Below, in pieces: positions 50,100 to 59,988 of a stretch of 64,000 nt of DNA (its first letter is position 1; each line of letters opens with the position of its first letter). The notes below the pieces were generated by a model that did no database searches, had not been told where the DNA came from, and was given only the letters and a program-made list of their open reading frames with translations. Made by a program: the position numbers and the translations under genes. The DNA is taken from NCBI RefSeq assembly GCF_025673445.1, contig NZ_JAOVQN010000002.1, positions 124,001-188,000 on the forward strand. Direction: 5' to 3'. This DNA is from Ruegeria_B marisflavi (GTDB lineage Bacteria; Pseudomonadota; Alphaproteobacteria; Rhodobacterales; Rhodobacteraceae).

Positions 50100-52115
50100 A
50101 TGACCAACCCGCTTCTAGCCGAATGGCAGACACCGTTCGAAATCGCCCCGTTCGACCGGATCAAGGATGAAGATTTTGCCCCCGCGCTGGAGGAGGCGCT
50201 GGCCGCCCACCGAGCCGAGATCGCGGCAATTGCCGAGAGTTCGGCATCACCAAGCTTTGCCAATGTGATCGAGGCACTGGAAGCGGCTGGCAAAGCGCTG
50301 GACAGGGTGCTGGGCGTGTTCTTTACGGTCGCCGGGGCCGACAGCAATCCGGCCCGCGAGGCCTTGCAGCGCGACTTTTCACCGAAACTGGCCGCGCATT
50401 ATTCCGAGATCTCGGCCAACAAGGCGCTGTTTGCGCGCGTCGCTGCCGTGTGGGTGGCGCGAGAGACACTGGATCTGACAGACGAGCAGAACCGCGTGCT
50501 GATGCTGACCCATCGCGGGTTCGTGCGATCCGGCGCGGCGCTGAGCGGCCCGGAAGAGGCGCGGATGAAGGAGATCAAGGGCCGGCTTGCCACCCTTGGG
50601 ACTCAGTTCACCCAGAACCTGCTGGCGGATGAGCGCGAGTGGTTCATGACCCTCAGCGAGGCCGATCTCGACGGGTTGCCCGGCTTTGTGGTGGATGCCG
50701 CCCGCGCCGCCGGTGCCGAGAAGGGGCTGGGTGGCCCGGTTGTCACCCTGTCGCGCTCGCTGATCGTGCCGTTCCTGCAATTCTCGCCCCGCCGTGACCT
50801 GCGCGAACGCGCCTATCGCGCCTGGGTTGCGCGCGGCGCCAATGGCAGTGACACCGACAATAGGGCGATTGCGGCCGAGATCCTACGCCTGCGTGAAGAG
50901 CGTGCGCGGCTCTTGGGCTACGACAGCTTTGCGCAGTACAAGCTGGAAACCGAGATGGCGCGCGAACCGGCCCGGGTGCGCGATCTGCTGTTGCAGGTCT
51001 GGGATCCCGCCCGTGCCCGCGCCGAGGCGGATGCGCAGGTGCTGACGGCAATGATGCATGCCGATGGCGTTAACGGTGATCTTGAACCATGGGACTGGCA
51101 TTTCTACGCAGAGAAACGGCGCAAGGCAGACCATGATCTCGATGAGGCTGCGCTGAAACCCTTTCTGCAACTCGACCGCATGATCGAGGCGGCCTTTGCC
51201 TGCGCCAACCGCCTGTTCGGTTTGGAGTTCCGGCCGCTGAACGTGCCGCTCTATCATGCCGATTGCCGCGCCTGGGAGGTGATCCGCAATGGCCAGCATG
51301 TGGCCGTCTTTATCGGCGACTATTTCGCCCGCGGCTCCAAACGTTCGGGCGCCTGGTGTTCGGCGATGCGGTCGCAGGCGCGGTTCCCGCAGGTGCAGGC
51401 ACCGGTTGTGATCAATGTCTGCAACTTCGCCAAAGGGGATCCCGCGCTTTTGTCCTATGACGATGCGCGGACATTGTTCCACGAGTTCGGCCATGCCTTG
51501 CACCAGATGCTGTCCGACGTGACCTACGAGAGCATATCGGGCACTTCGGTGGCGCGCGATTTCGTGGAACTGCCCAGCCAGCTTTACGAACACTGGCTGG
51601 AGGTGCCCGAGGTCCTGCGCGAATTCGCCACCCATGCCGAGACCGGGGAACCGATGCCGCAGGCGATGCTGGAGAAGGTGCTGGGCGCTGCCAATTTCGA
51701 TCAGGGCTTCCAGACTGTGGAATACGTGTCCTCGGCGCTGGTGGATCTTGCGTTCCACGACGGACCGGCGCCGGTCGATCCGATGGAGAAACAGGCCGAG
51801 GTACTGGCGGCGCTGGGCATGCCGCACGCCATCGGCATGCGTCACGCGACCCCGCATTTTGCCCATGTCTTTGCCGGTGACGGCTATAGCTCGGGCTATT
51901 ACAGCTACATGTGGTCCGAGGTGATGGATGCCGATGCCTTTGCCGCCTTCGAGGAGGCGGGTGGCGCGTTCGATCCCGAACGGGCCGAGGCGCTGGAGCG
52001 GCATATCCTGTCGACCGGCGGATCGCGCGAGGCCGAAGAGCTCTATCTTGCCTTTCGGGGCCGCTTGCCGGGGGTCGAGGCCCTGCTGAAGGGCCGCGGT
52101 CTGATCGCGGCCTGA
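50100..52115 (+). CDS. M3 family metallopeptidase (peptidyl-dipeptidase Dcp / oligopeptidase A type)
   Basis: 671 residues. The zinc motif HEFGHALHQM is near residue 460, and further downstream the glutamate ligand lies in EYVSSALVDLAF... E (family knowledge). GTSVARDFVELPSQLYEHW is typical of Dcp/PrlC. It cleaves dipeptides from peptide C-termini (Dcp) or short oligopeptides. AAAGGAGA lies 6 bases before ATG 50100. A repeat element and hairpins follow. Confidence 0.93.
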   Translation: MTNPLLAEWQTPFEIAPFDRIKDEDFAPALEEALAAHRAEIAAIAESSASPSFANVIEALEAAGKALDRVLGVFFTVAGADSNPAREALQRDFSPKLAAHYSEISANKALFARVAAVWVARETLDLTDEQNRVLMLTHRGFVRSGAALSGPEEARMKEIKGRLATLGTQFTQNLLADEREWFMTLSEADLDGLPGFVVDAARAAGAEKGLGGPVVTLSRSLIVPFLQFSPRRDLRERAYRAWVARGANGSDTDNRAIAAEILRLREERARLLGYDSFAQYKLETEMAREPARVRDLLLQVWDPARARAEADAQVLTAMMHADGVNGDLEPWDWHFYAEKRRKADHDLDEAALKPFLQLDRMIEAAFACANRLFGLEFRPLNVPLYHADCRAWEVIRNGQHVAVFIGDYFARGSKRSGAWCSAMRSQARFPQVQAPVVINVCNFAKGDPALLSYDDARTLFHEFGHALHQMLSDVTYESISGTSVARDFVELPSQLYEHWLEVPEVLREFATHAETGEPMPQAMLEKVLGAANFDQGFQTVEYVSSALVDLAFHDGPAPVDPMEKQAEVLAALGMPHAIGMRHATPHFAHVFAGDGYSSGYYSYMWSEVMDADAFAAFEEAGGAFDPERAEALERHILSTGGSREAEELYLAFRGRLPGVEALLKGRGLIAA

Positions 52116-52187
52116 GATTTTTCGTCAAAAATCTCGCCTCCGGCGGGAGTATTTTCAGCGAGATGAAGGGGCGGGTTAGGCCCCTTC
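52114..52187. repeat. Intergenic hairpin element between convergent dcp and ghrA
   Basis: Three stacked structures in 74 bases: GAGATTTTT-CGTC-AAAAATCTC (52114-52135), CTCGCC-TCC-GGCGGGAG followed by TATTTT, and GAAGGGGC/GCCCCTTC (52165-52172, 52180-52187). The middle and third elements are of a kind I recall as repeated between genes in roseobacters; the CAGCGAGATGA core has a counterpart at 2011-2022. It probably terminates both transcripts. Confidence 0.7.
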
Positions 52188-53118
52188 AATAGCCCTGTTC
52201 GCGATCAACCAGATGCAAGAAGGGTTCACCCTGCTCTCCGCGCCGGATGTTCTCGCAGATCACTTGTGCGGCGGTCACGGGGCGGGTTTCCGAGGCAATA
52301 TGCGGGGTGACCGTGACGTTGGGATGGGTCCAGTAGGGGTCGTCGGATGGCAGCGGCTCGGTCCGGAACACATCGAGCGTCGCGTGCCCGACCTGCCCGC
52401 TGTCGAGCGCTGCCAGCAGAGCGGCATCGTCAATCAGCGGCCCACGGCCCGGATTGATGATCCGCGCCCCGCGCGGCAGCAGCGCCAGCGTCTCGGCTCT
52501 CAACGTGTTTTCCGTGGCCGGTGTGCTGGGCAGCAGGAGCACCAGTATCTCGGCCGCGGTCAAAACCTGGGTCAGCCCCTCGCTGCCGTGCAGGCAGGTG
52601 ATGCCGGAGACGTGCCTTGGGGATCGGCTCCACCCCGTGACCTGGAAACCGAGTGCCGACAGCGCCAGCGCCGAGGCCTGTCCCAGGGCCCCCAGTCCCA
52701 GAATTGCCACCGACCGTTCGCTGGCCAGCGGCGGCACGTCCTGCCGCCATTCGCCTTTCAGGCCGTGGATATGGGCATCCATTCCCAGATGGTACCGCAG
52801 GACATGTCCGACCACCCATTCCGTCATACCCTGGGTCAGGCCATGATCGACCATACGGGCAAGCGGGACGGTCAGTGTCATGTTTCCCGCGATGCTTTCC
52901 ACCCCGGCCCACAGGCTCAGCACGGCCTTGAGGCGGGTATAGGGTGTAAAGTCGCTAAGGCCGCCATTTGGGGCATAGACGACATAGTCGACCTCTTCGG
53001 GCGGGAATTCCGTGCGCAGGTCGAAATCGATACCCAACTCACCAAGATAGGTTGAAAGAAGCGGCTCATAGACCGGCCACAGCGCAGGACGCGCGGAAAA
53101 GAGTACGTTTACGGCCAT
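52186..53118 (-). CDS. ghrA: Glyoxylate/hydroxypyruvate reductase A
   Basis: 310 residues of the D-2-hydroxyacid dehydrogenase family in the GhrA subset. Rossmann LGLGALGQASALALSALGFQVTGWSRSPR; catalytic Arg in NPGRGPLIDDAALL, Glu, and His in VTPHIASETRP. It reduces glyoxylate and hydroxypyruvate. GhrA is monocistronic here and stands next to the rod cluster by chance. Confidence 0.9.
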   Translation of the reverse strand: MAVNVLFSARPALWPVYEPLLSTYLGELGIDFDLRTEFPPEEVDYVVYAPNGGLSDFTPYTRLKAVLSLWAGVESIAGNMTLTVPLARMVDHGLTQGMTEWVVGHVLRYHLGMDAHIHGLKGEWRQDVPPLASERSVAILGLGALGQASALALSALGFQVTGWSRSPRHVSGITCLHGSEGLTQVLTAAEILVLLLPSTPATENTLRAETLALLPRGARIINPGRGPLIDDAALLAALDSGQVGHATLDVFRTEPLPSDDPYWTHPNVTVTPHIASETRPVTAAQVICENIRRGEQGEPFLHLVDREQGY

Positions 53119-53136
53119 TTGGGATCCTTTTCGGGG

Positions 53137-54276
53137 TCAGCGTGGTCGGTGAATATGGGCGCTGTGTACAAGACCAAAGGCCACCATCAGCACCAGCATG
53201 GCCGAACCGCCGTAACTGACCATGGGCAAGGGCACGCCTACGACTGGGGCCAGTCCCATCACCATCGACATATTGACCGCGAAGAACAGAAAGAAGTTCA
53301 GGGCGATCCCCATCGTGACCAGAGACGAGAACCGGTCGCGGGTGGCCAGTGCGGTGACGATGCAGAAAACGATGATCAAGGCATAGAGCGACAAAAGCGA
53401 GAAGCCGCCAATGAAACCGAATTCCTCGGCCAGCGTGGTAAAGATGAAATCGGTGTGTTTCTCGGGCAGGAAGTTCAGCCGCGATTGAGTGCCTTGCATG
53501 AACCCCCGCCCGGACCAGCCGCCCGAGCCCAAGGCGATCTTGGACTGTGTGATGTGATATCCGGCGCCAAGCGGGTCGGAGGACGGATCCAGGAACGTGT
53601 CGATGCGGCGGAACTGATAGTCTTTCAGCAACTGCCAGTCGGTGCCGCGGCTTTTGAAAACAGCGGTGATCAGACCCACGCCAGCCGCGATAACCGCCGC
53701 GAAATAGGCCCAGTGGACACCGGCAAGAAACATCAACCCGCCGCCCGCCGCCAGCAGCAGGATCGCTGTACCAAGGTCGGGCTGTTTCAGAACCAGCCCG
53801 GTGGGCACAAGGATGATCAGGACCGGGATCAGAACCCACAACGGGCGCGACGTCTTCTTCCCGGGAAGCCAGTCGTAATAGGCCGCCAGCAGCATCACCA
53901 GCGTGATCTTCATCAACTCGGACGGTTGCAGGCGCATGAATCCAAGGTCGATCCAGCGCTGGGCGCCCATGCCGACCGCGCCGAAGAGCTCGACGAAGAC
54001 GAGAAGCAGCAGCGAGATGCTGTAGGCGACAACCGCCATGTTGCGCCAGAACCAGATCGGAACCAGCGCCACGACAGTCATCACCGCAAGTCCCACGGCA
54101 AACCGTTTGATCTGGGGTTCCGCCCACGGGCTGAACGACCCGCCGGCCACCGAGTAGAGCATCAGGAAACCAACGGATGCGACCGAGATCAGCAGCAGCG
54201 TCAGCGGCCAGTTCATGTAGAGAATTTTGCGCAGGCCCGAGGGCGTGGATTTGACCGAATACTCGAGATAACTCAT
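53137..54276 (-). CDS. rodA: Rod shape-determining protein RodA (SEDS glycosyltransferase)
   Basis: 379 residues, about ten membrane helices of the FtsW/RodA/SpoVE family. LPEKHTDFIFTTLAEEFGFIGG (about 265-290) is the SEDS signature, containing the catalytic Asp. It polymerises lipid II together with PBP2. Its start overlaps the mrdA stop by 4 bases (ATGA). Confidence 0.97.
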   Translation of the reverse strand: MSYLEYSVKSTPSGLRKILYMNWPLTLLLISVASVGFLMLYSVAGGSFSPWAEPQIKRFAVGLAVMTVVALVPIWFWRNMAVVAYSISLLLLVFVELFGAVGMGAQRWIDLGFMRLQPSELMKITLVMLLAAYYDWLPGKKTSRPLWVLIPVLIILVPTGLVLKQPDLGTAILLLAAGGGLMFLAGVHWAYFAAVIAAGVGLITAVFKSRGTDWQLLKDYQFRRIDTFLDPSSDPLGAGYHITQSKIALGSGGWSGRGFMQGTQSRLNFLPEKHTDFIFTTLAEEFGFIGGFSLLSLYALIIVFCIVTALATRDRFSSLVTMGIALNFFLFFAVNMSMVMGLAPVVGVPLPMVSYGGSAMLVLMVAFGLVHSAHIHRPR

Positions 54277-56219
54277 GCGCGGTCCTTGTCTTCAGGCTTG
54301 GCGGCAGGGCGCAACTCGCGTTGCAGCCTCTCCTGCTGGGCGGAAACACGGCTGCGGTCCTTGGCGGGGTAGGCTTCCAGCGGGGGAAAGCCATCGTACA
54401 ACGCCTGGAGGATGATGTCGCGGGCAATCGGTGCCGCAGCGGCCGAGCCGCCGCCACCATGCTCCACAACAAGCGAGACGGCGTATTTCGGCTTGTCGAA
54501 CGGGGCAAAACAGACAAACAGCGCGTGGTCGCGGCGCTCCCACGGCAGATCTTCGTTCCGGATCACACCGGCGGCCCGCTCGGCGGCGGTGATGTTTCGC
54601 ACCTGGCTGGTCCCTGTCTTGCCCGCCATGCGGAATTCGTCGGTCAGGATGCGGCTGCCATAGGCCGTTCCGCGCCGGTCGTTACTGACCGAGTACATCG
54701 CGCGCCGGAGCTTGCGCAGGTTGTTCTGGTTCACGGCCATCGGCTCACCGGCGCCCGAGGGCTGTTCGACACCGTCGATCGACTTCACCAGGCGCGGGTC
54801 GACCTTGCGCCCTGTGGCGATACGGGCTGTCATCACGGCCAGTTGCAGCGGAGAGGCGAGCATGTAGCCCTGGCCGATAGAAGCGTTGGCTGTGTCGCCG
54901 ATCAGCCAGTCCTGTTTGTGGACCCTGTTTTTCCAGTCCTTGTCCGGGGTCAGCCCGCGCGCAACTGCGGACATCGGGATATCGTGCCTGATCCCTAGGC
55001 CGAATTCCTGTGCCATGGCAGAGATCTTGTCGATGCCCACCTTGAGGGCAACGTCATAATAATAAACGTCACAACTCTGTTTGAGCGAGTTTTCCAGATC
55101 CACATGGCCGTGCCCGCCACGTTTCCAACAATGGAACCTGCGACCGCTTACCTCAAGGTACCCCGGGCAATATACCGTATCCTCGGGCCCCAGAAGGCCG
55201 GCCTCCAGCGCAGCCATCGCCGTGATCATTTTGAAGGTTGAACCCGGCGGGTAGGTCCCCTGCACAGCTTTGTTGGCCAAGGGTCGGTATGGATCTTCGG
55301 TCAACGAGCGATAATCGGCTATCGAAATGCCGCGCACAAAGAGATTTGGGTCGAAACTGGGGGCCGAGGCGATCGCGCGCAGGTCGCCGGTCTCGCAATC
55401 AATGACCACTGCTGCGGCGCTCTCACCGCCGAGCCGGGCCTGGACATATGCCTGCAACTGATTGTCCACCGAAAGTTGTAGGTCCGCGCCGGGTTGCCCC
55501 TCGCGCCGGTCCAGTTCTCGCATCACGCGCCCGGTGGCATTGACCTCGACCCGCTTTGCGCCGGCCTTTCCGCGCAGCAACTCTTCTTGCTTGGCTTCCA
55601 GTCCGACCTTGCCGATCTGGAAACGGGGAATGCGCAGAACCGGCTCTGGGTCCTGTATCTGGCTTAGGTCATAATCACTGACCGGCCCTACATAGCCCAC
55701 CACATGGGCGAAATCGCCCCCTTGCGGGTAGACGCGAGTCAGTCCGACCTCGGGTGTGATTCCGGGCAACGCGGGGGCGTTGACCGCAACTTTCGAGATG
55801 TCTTCCCAGCTGATCTGATCGGCAAGGGTAACCGGAAGGAAGGGCGGCGAGCGGCGCATTTCCGCCCGCGCCCGCTCCAATTCCTCTGGATCCAACGGGA
55901 TGAGCTTTTGCAGATTGGAGATCACCTGCTCGACATCACCAGCATCCTCGCGCACGATTACAACCCGGTACGAGGGGGTGTTTTCCGCAATGATCCGGCC
56001 ATTGCGATCGAACAGCTCGCCGCGGGTCGGTGGAATCAGGCGGATGTTGATCCTGTTCTCTTCGGCCAGCAGGCGGAACTGATCGGCTTGATCCACCTGC
56101 ATGTATCGCATTCGGGCGGCCAGCCCACTGATAAATGCCGCCTGGAGCCCGCCCAGCAACAACGTTCGACGGGTCATGGTGCGGTGCACCTTGTCCAGAT
56201 CACGAGGAGGACGTCTCAT
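54273..56219 (-). CDS. mrdA: Penicillin-binding protein 2
   Basis: 648 residues of a class B PBP. One N-terminal membrane anchor (about 19-38), a dimerisation/pedestal domain, then the transpeptidase: S-x-x-K as GSTFKM (Ser about 327), S-x-N-type SCD in KQSCDVYYY, and K-T-G in GKTGTSQV (about 534). It cross-links peptidoglycan for lateral growth. ATG 56219 is used since MRRPPRDLDK follows and GGAGG precedes; the mreD stop lies 2 bases upstream. Confidence 0.97.
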   Translation of the reverse strand: MRRPPRDLDKVHRTMTRRTLLLGGLQAAFISGLAARMRYMQVDQADQFRLLAEENRINIRLIPPTRGELFDRNGRIIAENTPSYRVVIVREDAGDVEQVISNLQKLIPLDPEELERARAEMRRSPPFLPVTLADQISWEDISKVAVNAPALPGITPEVGLTRVYPQGGDFAHVVGYVGPVSDYDLSQIQDPEPVLRIPRFQIGKVGLEAKQEELLRGKAGAKRVEVNATGRVMRELDRREGQPGADLQLSVDNQLQAYVQARLGGESAAAVVIDCETGDLRAIASAPSFDPNLFVRGISIADYRSLTEDPYRPLANKAVQGTYPPGSTFKMITAMAALEAGLLGPEDTVYCPGYLEVSGRRFHCWKRGGHGHVDLENSLKQSCDVYYYDVALKVGIDKISAMAQEFGLGIRHDIPMSAVARGLTPDKDWKNRVHKQDWLIGDTANASIGQGYMLASPLQLAVMTARIATGRKVDPRLVKSIDGVEQPSGAGEPMAVNQNNLRKLRRAMYSVSNDRRGTAYGSRILTDEFRMAGKTGTSQVRNITAAERAAGVIRNEDLPWERRDHALFVCFAPFDKPKYAVSLVVEHGGGGSAAAAPIARDIILQALYDGFPPLEAYPAKDRSRVSAQQERLQRELRPAAKPEDKDRA

Positions 56220-56220
56220 T

Positions 56221-56757
56221 CTAACGGGCTCCCAGGGCTTCGGCGTCGATCGGTGCCAATCGACGGACACCGAACAGAGTTTGGCTGACCGCAACAACCA
56301 AAGGATAAAACCCGATGGTCAGCAGCATCTGAGTGGCAGATAGAAAGAAGGGTGCGCGTTCGACTGCGGTCAGGGTAAGCGCCAGACGGTAAGACAGTGC
56401 GAGCCCAACCAGCAACATCGAAACTGAAATCCATTCTCCGACAAATCCGGTTTCTCCCTGTCCGGACATTCGGTTCCGCAGAAACATCGTTGCCGCTACG
56501 CTCAGGGCGGATAGCAAGCCGGGAGGACGTAACAACAGCATATCCGCCAAAAGCATGACTAGCGCGATAAGAAGCATAGGCACATAATCGGGGCGTCTCA
56601 GCGCCCAGGCCAGTGTCAATGCGATCAAAAGATCGGGACCTGCCCAAAATCGGGGTAATGTATCGAGCGGCAACAGTTGAAAAAACAGGATCGTCAAGCT
56701 CAGACCAACGTAGACCACGCGCATGGTCCAGATCCGGGACGGTGACAGGCTATCCAT
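56221..56757 (-). CDS. mreD: Rod shape-determining protein MreD
   Basis: 178 residues with five to six membrane helices (family of short membrane proteins in the rod complex). The start at 56757 overlaps the mreC stop by 8 bases; mrdA follows 1 base after its stop. Order mreB-mreC-mreD-mrdA-rodA is the classic rod operon, which secures a weakly conserved protein. Confidence 0.9.
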   Translation of the reverse strand: MDSLSPSRIWTMRVVYVGLSLTILFFQLLPLDTLPRFWAGPDLLIALTLAWALRRPDYVPMLLIALVMLLADMLLLRPPGLLSALSVAATMFLRNRMSGQGETGFVGEWISVSMLLVGLALSYRLALTLTAVERAPFFLSATQMLLTIGFYPLVVAVSQTLFGVRRLAPIDAEALGAR

Positions 56758-57658
56758 CGGTCCCCTCCCTCGGAGCCTCGGGCGCCTGTTGTGGCGGCAG
56801 TTCCGGACCAACGATTCCGCCGTGGTCTTCCACTTTTTCCGTCCCGTGATGGCGCAGAACCCGCAGGAATTCCAGCCGTTCGTAATCGGCCGACAACCGG
56901 ACACGGAGCCGCCCTGAGGGATCCTCGGCGACCTGCCCGACAAGAAGCCCGGCAGGGAAAACGCCTCCGTCGCCGGATGTGACCACCCGGTCTCCGGGGC
57001 GCACCATCTCTCGGTTTTCCAGGAAATCGACCACCGGCGCCGGGCTGTTGTCGCCGACGACCAGCGCGCTCTGGCCGGATGGCTGGATCGTGACGGGGAT
57101 CGCGCTTGCCGCATCGGTCAACAGTATGACACGCGCGGTGTTCCGGCCAACGCCGGAAATCCGGCCAACCAGCCCGATCCCGTCCATGGCGGCCCAGCCG
57201 TCGACGATCCCGTCGCGCGCGCCCACGTTCAACAGCACCGATTGCCGAAACGGCGAGCCGCTGTCGGCCATGACCACGCCGGTGACAAAGGTCAGCCGGG
57301 GATCAAGGCGGACATTGTTCAGATCCAGAAGCCGCGCGTTCTCTTGCTCCAATTGCAGGGCGGCTTCTTTCCAGGCCCGCATCTGCCGCAGCTCGCTGCG
57401 CAGTTCGCGGTTCTGCTCGCTCAGCCGCTGATAGCTCTGGAAATCGCGAACCAGATTGATCAGGCCGGTAACCGGGGTCATGGCCCAGTCCATCGAGGGC
57501 ACTACCGTATCGACCACCTGTGCGCGAAAGCGCTCGACCCGGGGGCTGTCAATTCTCCAGACTAGGAAGATCCCGATCAGGCACAACAAGATAACCCCGA
57601 GAAACAAGCGGCGCAGGGGGGCGAAATAATCCTCTCGCTGTGAGCGGTCCTTGGCCAC
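56750..57658 (-). CDS. mreC: Rod shape-determining protein MreC
   Basis: 302 residues from GTG 57658 (MAKDRSQREDY), which has GGAG 9 bases upstream; a longer frame from ATG 57703 would add 15 residues but its ribosome site touches the ATG. One membrane helix (about 18-36), a coiled coil (SYQRLSEQNRELRSELRQMRAWKEAALQLEQENARLLDLNNV) and two beta domains. MreC bridges MreB to the periplasmic PBP2. Confidence 0.9.
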   Translation of the reverse strand: MAKDRSQREDYFAPLRRLFLGVILLCLIGIFLVWRIDSPRVERFRAQVVDTVVPSMDWAMTPVTGLINLVRDFQSYQRLSEQNRELRSELRQMRAWKEAALQLEQENARLLDLNNVRLDPRLTFVTGVVMADSGSPFRQSVLLNVGARDGIVDGWAAMDGIGLVGRISGVGRNTARVILLTDAASAIPVTIQPSGQSALVVGDNSPAPVVDFLENREMVRPGDRVVTSGDGGVFPAGLLVGQVAEDPSGRLRVRLSADYERLEFLRVLRHHGTEKVEDHGGIVGPELPPQQAPEAPREGTDG

Positions 57659-57735
57659 GAAGCTCTTCTCCGGTGCGTAAACGGCCGCCTCAAGGCGACC
57701 CATGTCCCTGGATCGTGTCCCGGAATCTGCGCGCC

Positions 57736-58782
57736 TTAGCTGTCGTAGTCAATCGCGTGGCGCAGTTGCTTTTCATACTCCAGCGCCTTGCCGGTGCCGA
57801 GTGCGACGCAATTCAGGCTTTCGTCGGCGATCGAAACCGCCAGCCCGGTCTGTTCACGCAGGGCCAGATCCAGATCTCCCAGCAGCGCGCCACCGCCTGT
57901 CAGCATGACGCCCCGGTCGACGATATCGGCGGCCAGGTCGGGCGGCGTGGTTTCCAGCGCGGTCATCACCGCCTCGCAGATCTGCTGCACCGGTTCGGCC
58001 AGCGCCTCGGCCACCTGGGCCTGGCTGATCTCGATCTCCTTGGGCACGCCGTTTAGCAGGTCGCGACCCCGGATCAGCATCGACTGGCCGCGCCCGTCAT
58101 CGGGCATGCGCGCGGTGCCGATCGAGGTCTTGATGCGCTCGGCGGTGCTTTCGCCCACCAGCAGGTTCTGCTGACGGCGCAGATAGCTGATGATCGCCTC
58201 GTCCATCCGGTCTCCGCCGACGCGGACCGAGCGGGCGTACACGATGTCACCCAGCGACAGCACCGCGACCTCGGTGGTGCCGCCACCGATATCGACAACC
58301 ATGTTGCCAGTCGGGTCGGTGATCGGCATGCCGGCCCCGATGGCCGCTGCGATCGGTTCTGCGATCAGGCCCGCGCGGCGTGCGCCGGCGCTCAGCACCG
58401 ATTGACGGATCGCGCGTTTTTCCACCGGGGTGGCACCATGGGGGACGCAGACGATGATCTTGGGTTTCGAGAAGGTCGAGCGTTTGTGCACCTTGCGGAT
58501 GAAATGCTTGATCATCTCCTCGGCGGTGTCGAAATCGGCGATCACGCCTTCGCGCATCGGCCGGATCGCCTCGATGCTGCCCGGGGTCCGGCCCAGCATC
58601 AGCTTGGCATCCTCGCCCACGGCGAGAACCTTCTTGACCCCGTCCTTGACGTGATAGGCCACCACCGAAGGTTCCGACAGGATTATACCACGCCCCTTGA
58701 CGTAGACCAGCGTATTGGCGGTTCCCAGGTCGATGGCCATGTCCGCAGCGAACAGACCACTCAAATTGTCAAAGAACCCCAT
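57736..58782 (-). CDS. mreB: Rod shape-determining protein MreB
   Basis: 348 residues, bacterial actin. AIDLGTANTLVYV, VVDIGGGTTEVAVL and TGGGALLGDLDLAL are the phosphate and adenosine motifs. It forms membrane-bound filaments guiding wall synthesis. ATG 58782. It is divergent from rlmJ across 164 bases. Confidence 0.98.
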   Translation of the reverse strand: MGFFDNLSGLFAADMAIDLGTANTLVYVKGRGIILSEPSVVAYHVKDGVKKVLAVGEDAKLMLGRTPGSIEAIRPMREGVIADFDTAEEMIKHFIRKVHKRSTFSKPKIIVCVPHGATPVEKRAIRQSVLSAGARRAGLIAEPIAAAIGAGMPITDPTGNMVVDIGGGTTEVAVLSLGDIVYARSVRVGGDRMDEAIISYLRRQQNLLVGESTAERIKTSIGTARMPDDGRGQSMLIRGRDLLNGVPKEIEISQAQVAEALAEPVQQICEAVMTALETTPPDLAADIVDRGVMLTGGGALLGDLDLALREQTGLAVSIADESLNCVALGTGKALEYEKQLRHAIDYDS

Positions 58783-58946
58783 TGCGGTTGATCCTGCTCT
58801 TCTCGATTGTTGCGATTGCCCGCGACTCGACGGCTCGGGGCCGAATGACTTATAGGGCGCGGACGCAATGTGGAAAAGGGCCGAATCCGGCTCAATCAGC
58901 GCCAATCCGCCACGGAACGGCGGGCAAGACCAATTAAAGGGACGAA

Positions 58947-59732
58947 ATGCTGTCGTATCAGCACATTTACCATGCCGGAAACCTGGCCGATGTGCAGAAA
59001 CACTCTGTTCTGGCGGTGGCGCTCGACTATCTGACCCGCAAAGACAAACCGATGGTCTATCTCGAATCTCATTCGGGCCGCGGGCTTTACCACCTGGATG
59101 CGGAAGAGGCGGTCAAGACCGGCGAAGCGGCGGCCGGAATCGCCAGGGTGCAAAATGAGAACTGGTTCGCGCCGGAACATCCCTTGGCCCGTGTCCTGCA
59201 CAAGGTGCATCAGGCCCATGGGGCCGAGGCATATCCCGGGTCGCCATTGATCGCCGCGCATCTGCTGCGTCCTGGCGACAAGCTGCACCTTGCCGAATTG
59301 CATCCGCAGGAACGTAGGGCCCTTGAACACGCAATGGGCCAGTTTCCGGCGCGCATCTATCCGCAGGACGGGTTCGAGATGGCCCAATCGCTGCTGCCGC
59401 CCACCCCAAGGCGGGGAATGCTGCTGATTGACCCAAGCTATGAGCTTAAGAACGATTACGAGCGGATGCCCGGAATCATCGGCCGCCTGCACCGCAAATG
59501 GAATGTCGGCGTTATCGCGCTTTGGTACCCGATCCTAGCCGATGGTCGCCACAAACCGATGCTTTCCGCGCTTGAACGGCTGGGCCTGCCGGGCGCCCTG
59601 CGGCACGAGGTCCGTTTTCCGCCGGTTCGCGAGGGGCACAGGATGGTCGGGTCGGGCATGTTTCTTGTCAATGCGCCCTTTGGGTTGACAGAGGAAACGG
59701 CAAGACTTTCGGCGCTGTTCTCGCGACTGTGA
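58947..59732 (+). CDS. rlmJ: 23S rRNA (adenine(2030)-N6)-methyltransferase
   Basis: 261 residues. MLSYQHIYHAGNLADVQKHSVLA is the N-terminal signature, and LIDPSYELKNDYE stands in place of the DPPY catalytic motif; SPP/SY is a normal variant. It methylates A2030 of 23S rRNA. AAGGGA upstream of ATG 58947. Confidence 0.93.
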   Translation: MLSYQHIYHAGNLADVQKHSVLAVALDYLTRKDKPMVYLESHSGRGLYHLDAEEAVKTGEAAAGIARVQNENWFAPEHPLARVLHKVHQAHGAEAYPGSPLIAAHLLRPGDKLHLAELHPQERRALEHAMGQFPARIYPQDGFEMAQSLLPPTPRRGMLLIDPSYELKNDYERMPGIIGRLHRKWNVGVIALWYPILADGRHKPMLSALERLGLPGALRHEVRFPPVREGHRMVGSGMFLVNAPFGLTEETARLSALFSRL

Positions 59733-59919
59733 CACGACACGGGTTTGCAGGGGGTCAAAGGGCGCCTCAATAACCTCATCGCACGGCTGGTCGACACTGT
59801 TAAACCACGCGACGGCAACATGCGTTACCTTTCTCGACCGCCATGTCTGTCGGGCCGACACAAGGTTGACCGCCGCCGACCTTTCTTCGGATGCCTCTAT
59901 TCTGTGTCGACCCCGCGCA

Positions 59920-59934
59920 TTCCAGGCAATGGAA
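59920..59934 (+). promoter_or_regulatory. TTCCA-N5-TGGAA palindrome upstream of the cyclase
   Basis: Perfect 5-bp arms 55 bases before the ATG, upstream of a possible -10 TACTAT (59964-59969). The 256-base gap between rlmJ and the cyclase has no other visible feature. Confidence 0.3.
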
Positions 59935-59988
59935 ACGTTTGGAAGTGCGGCATCTTCTAGTCTACTATCATTTTCGGGGAGGGACCCG

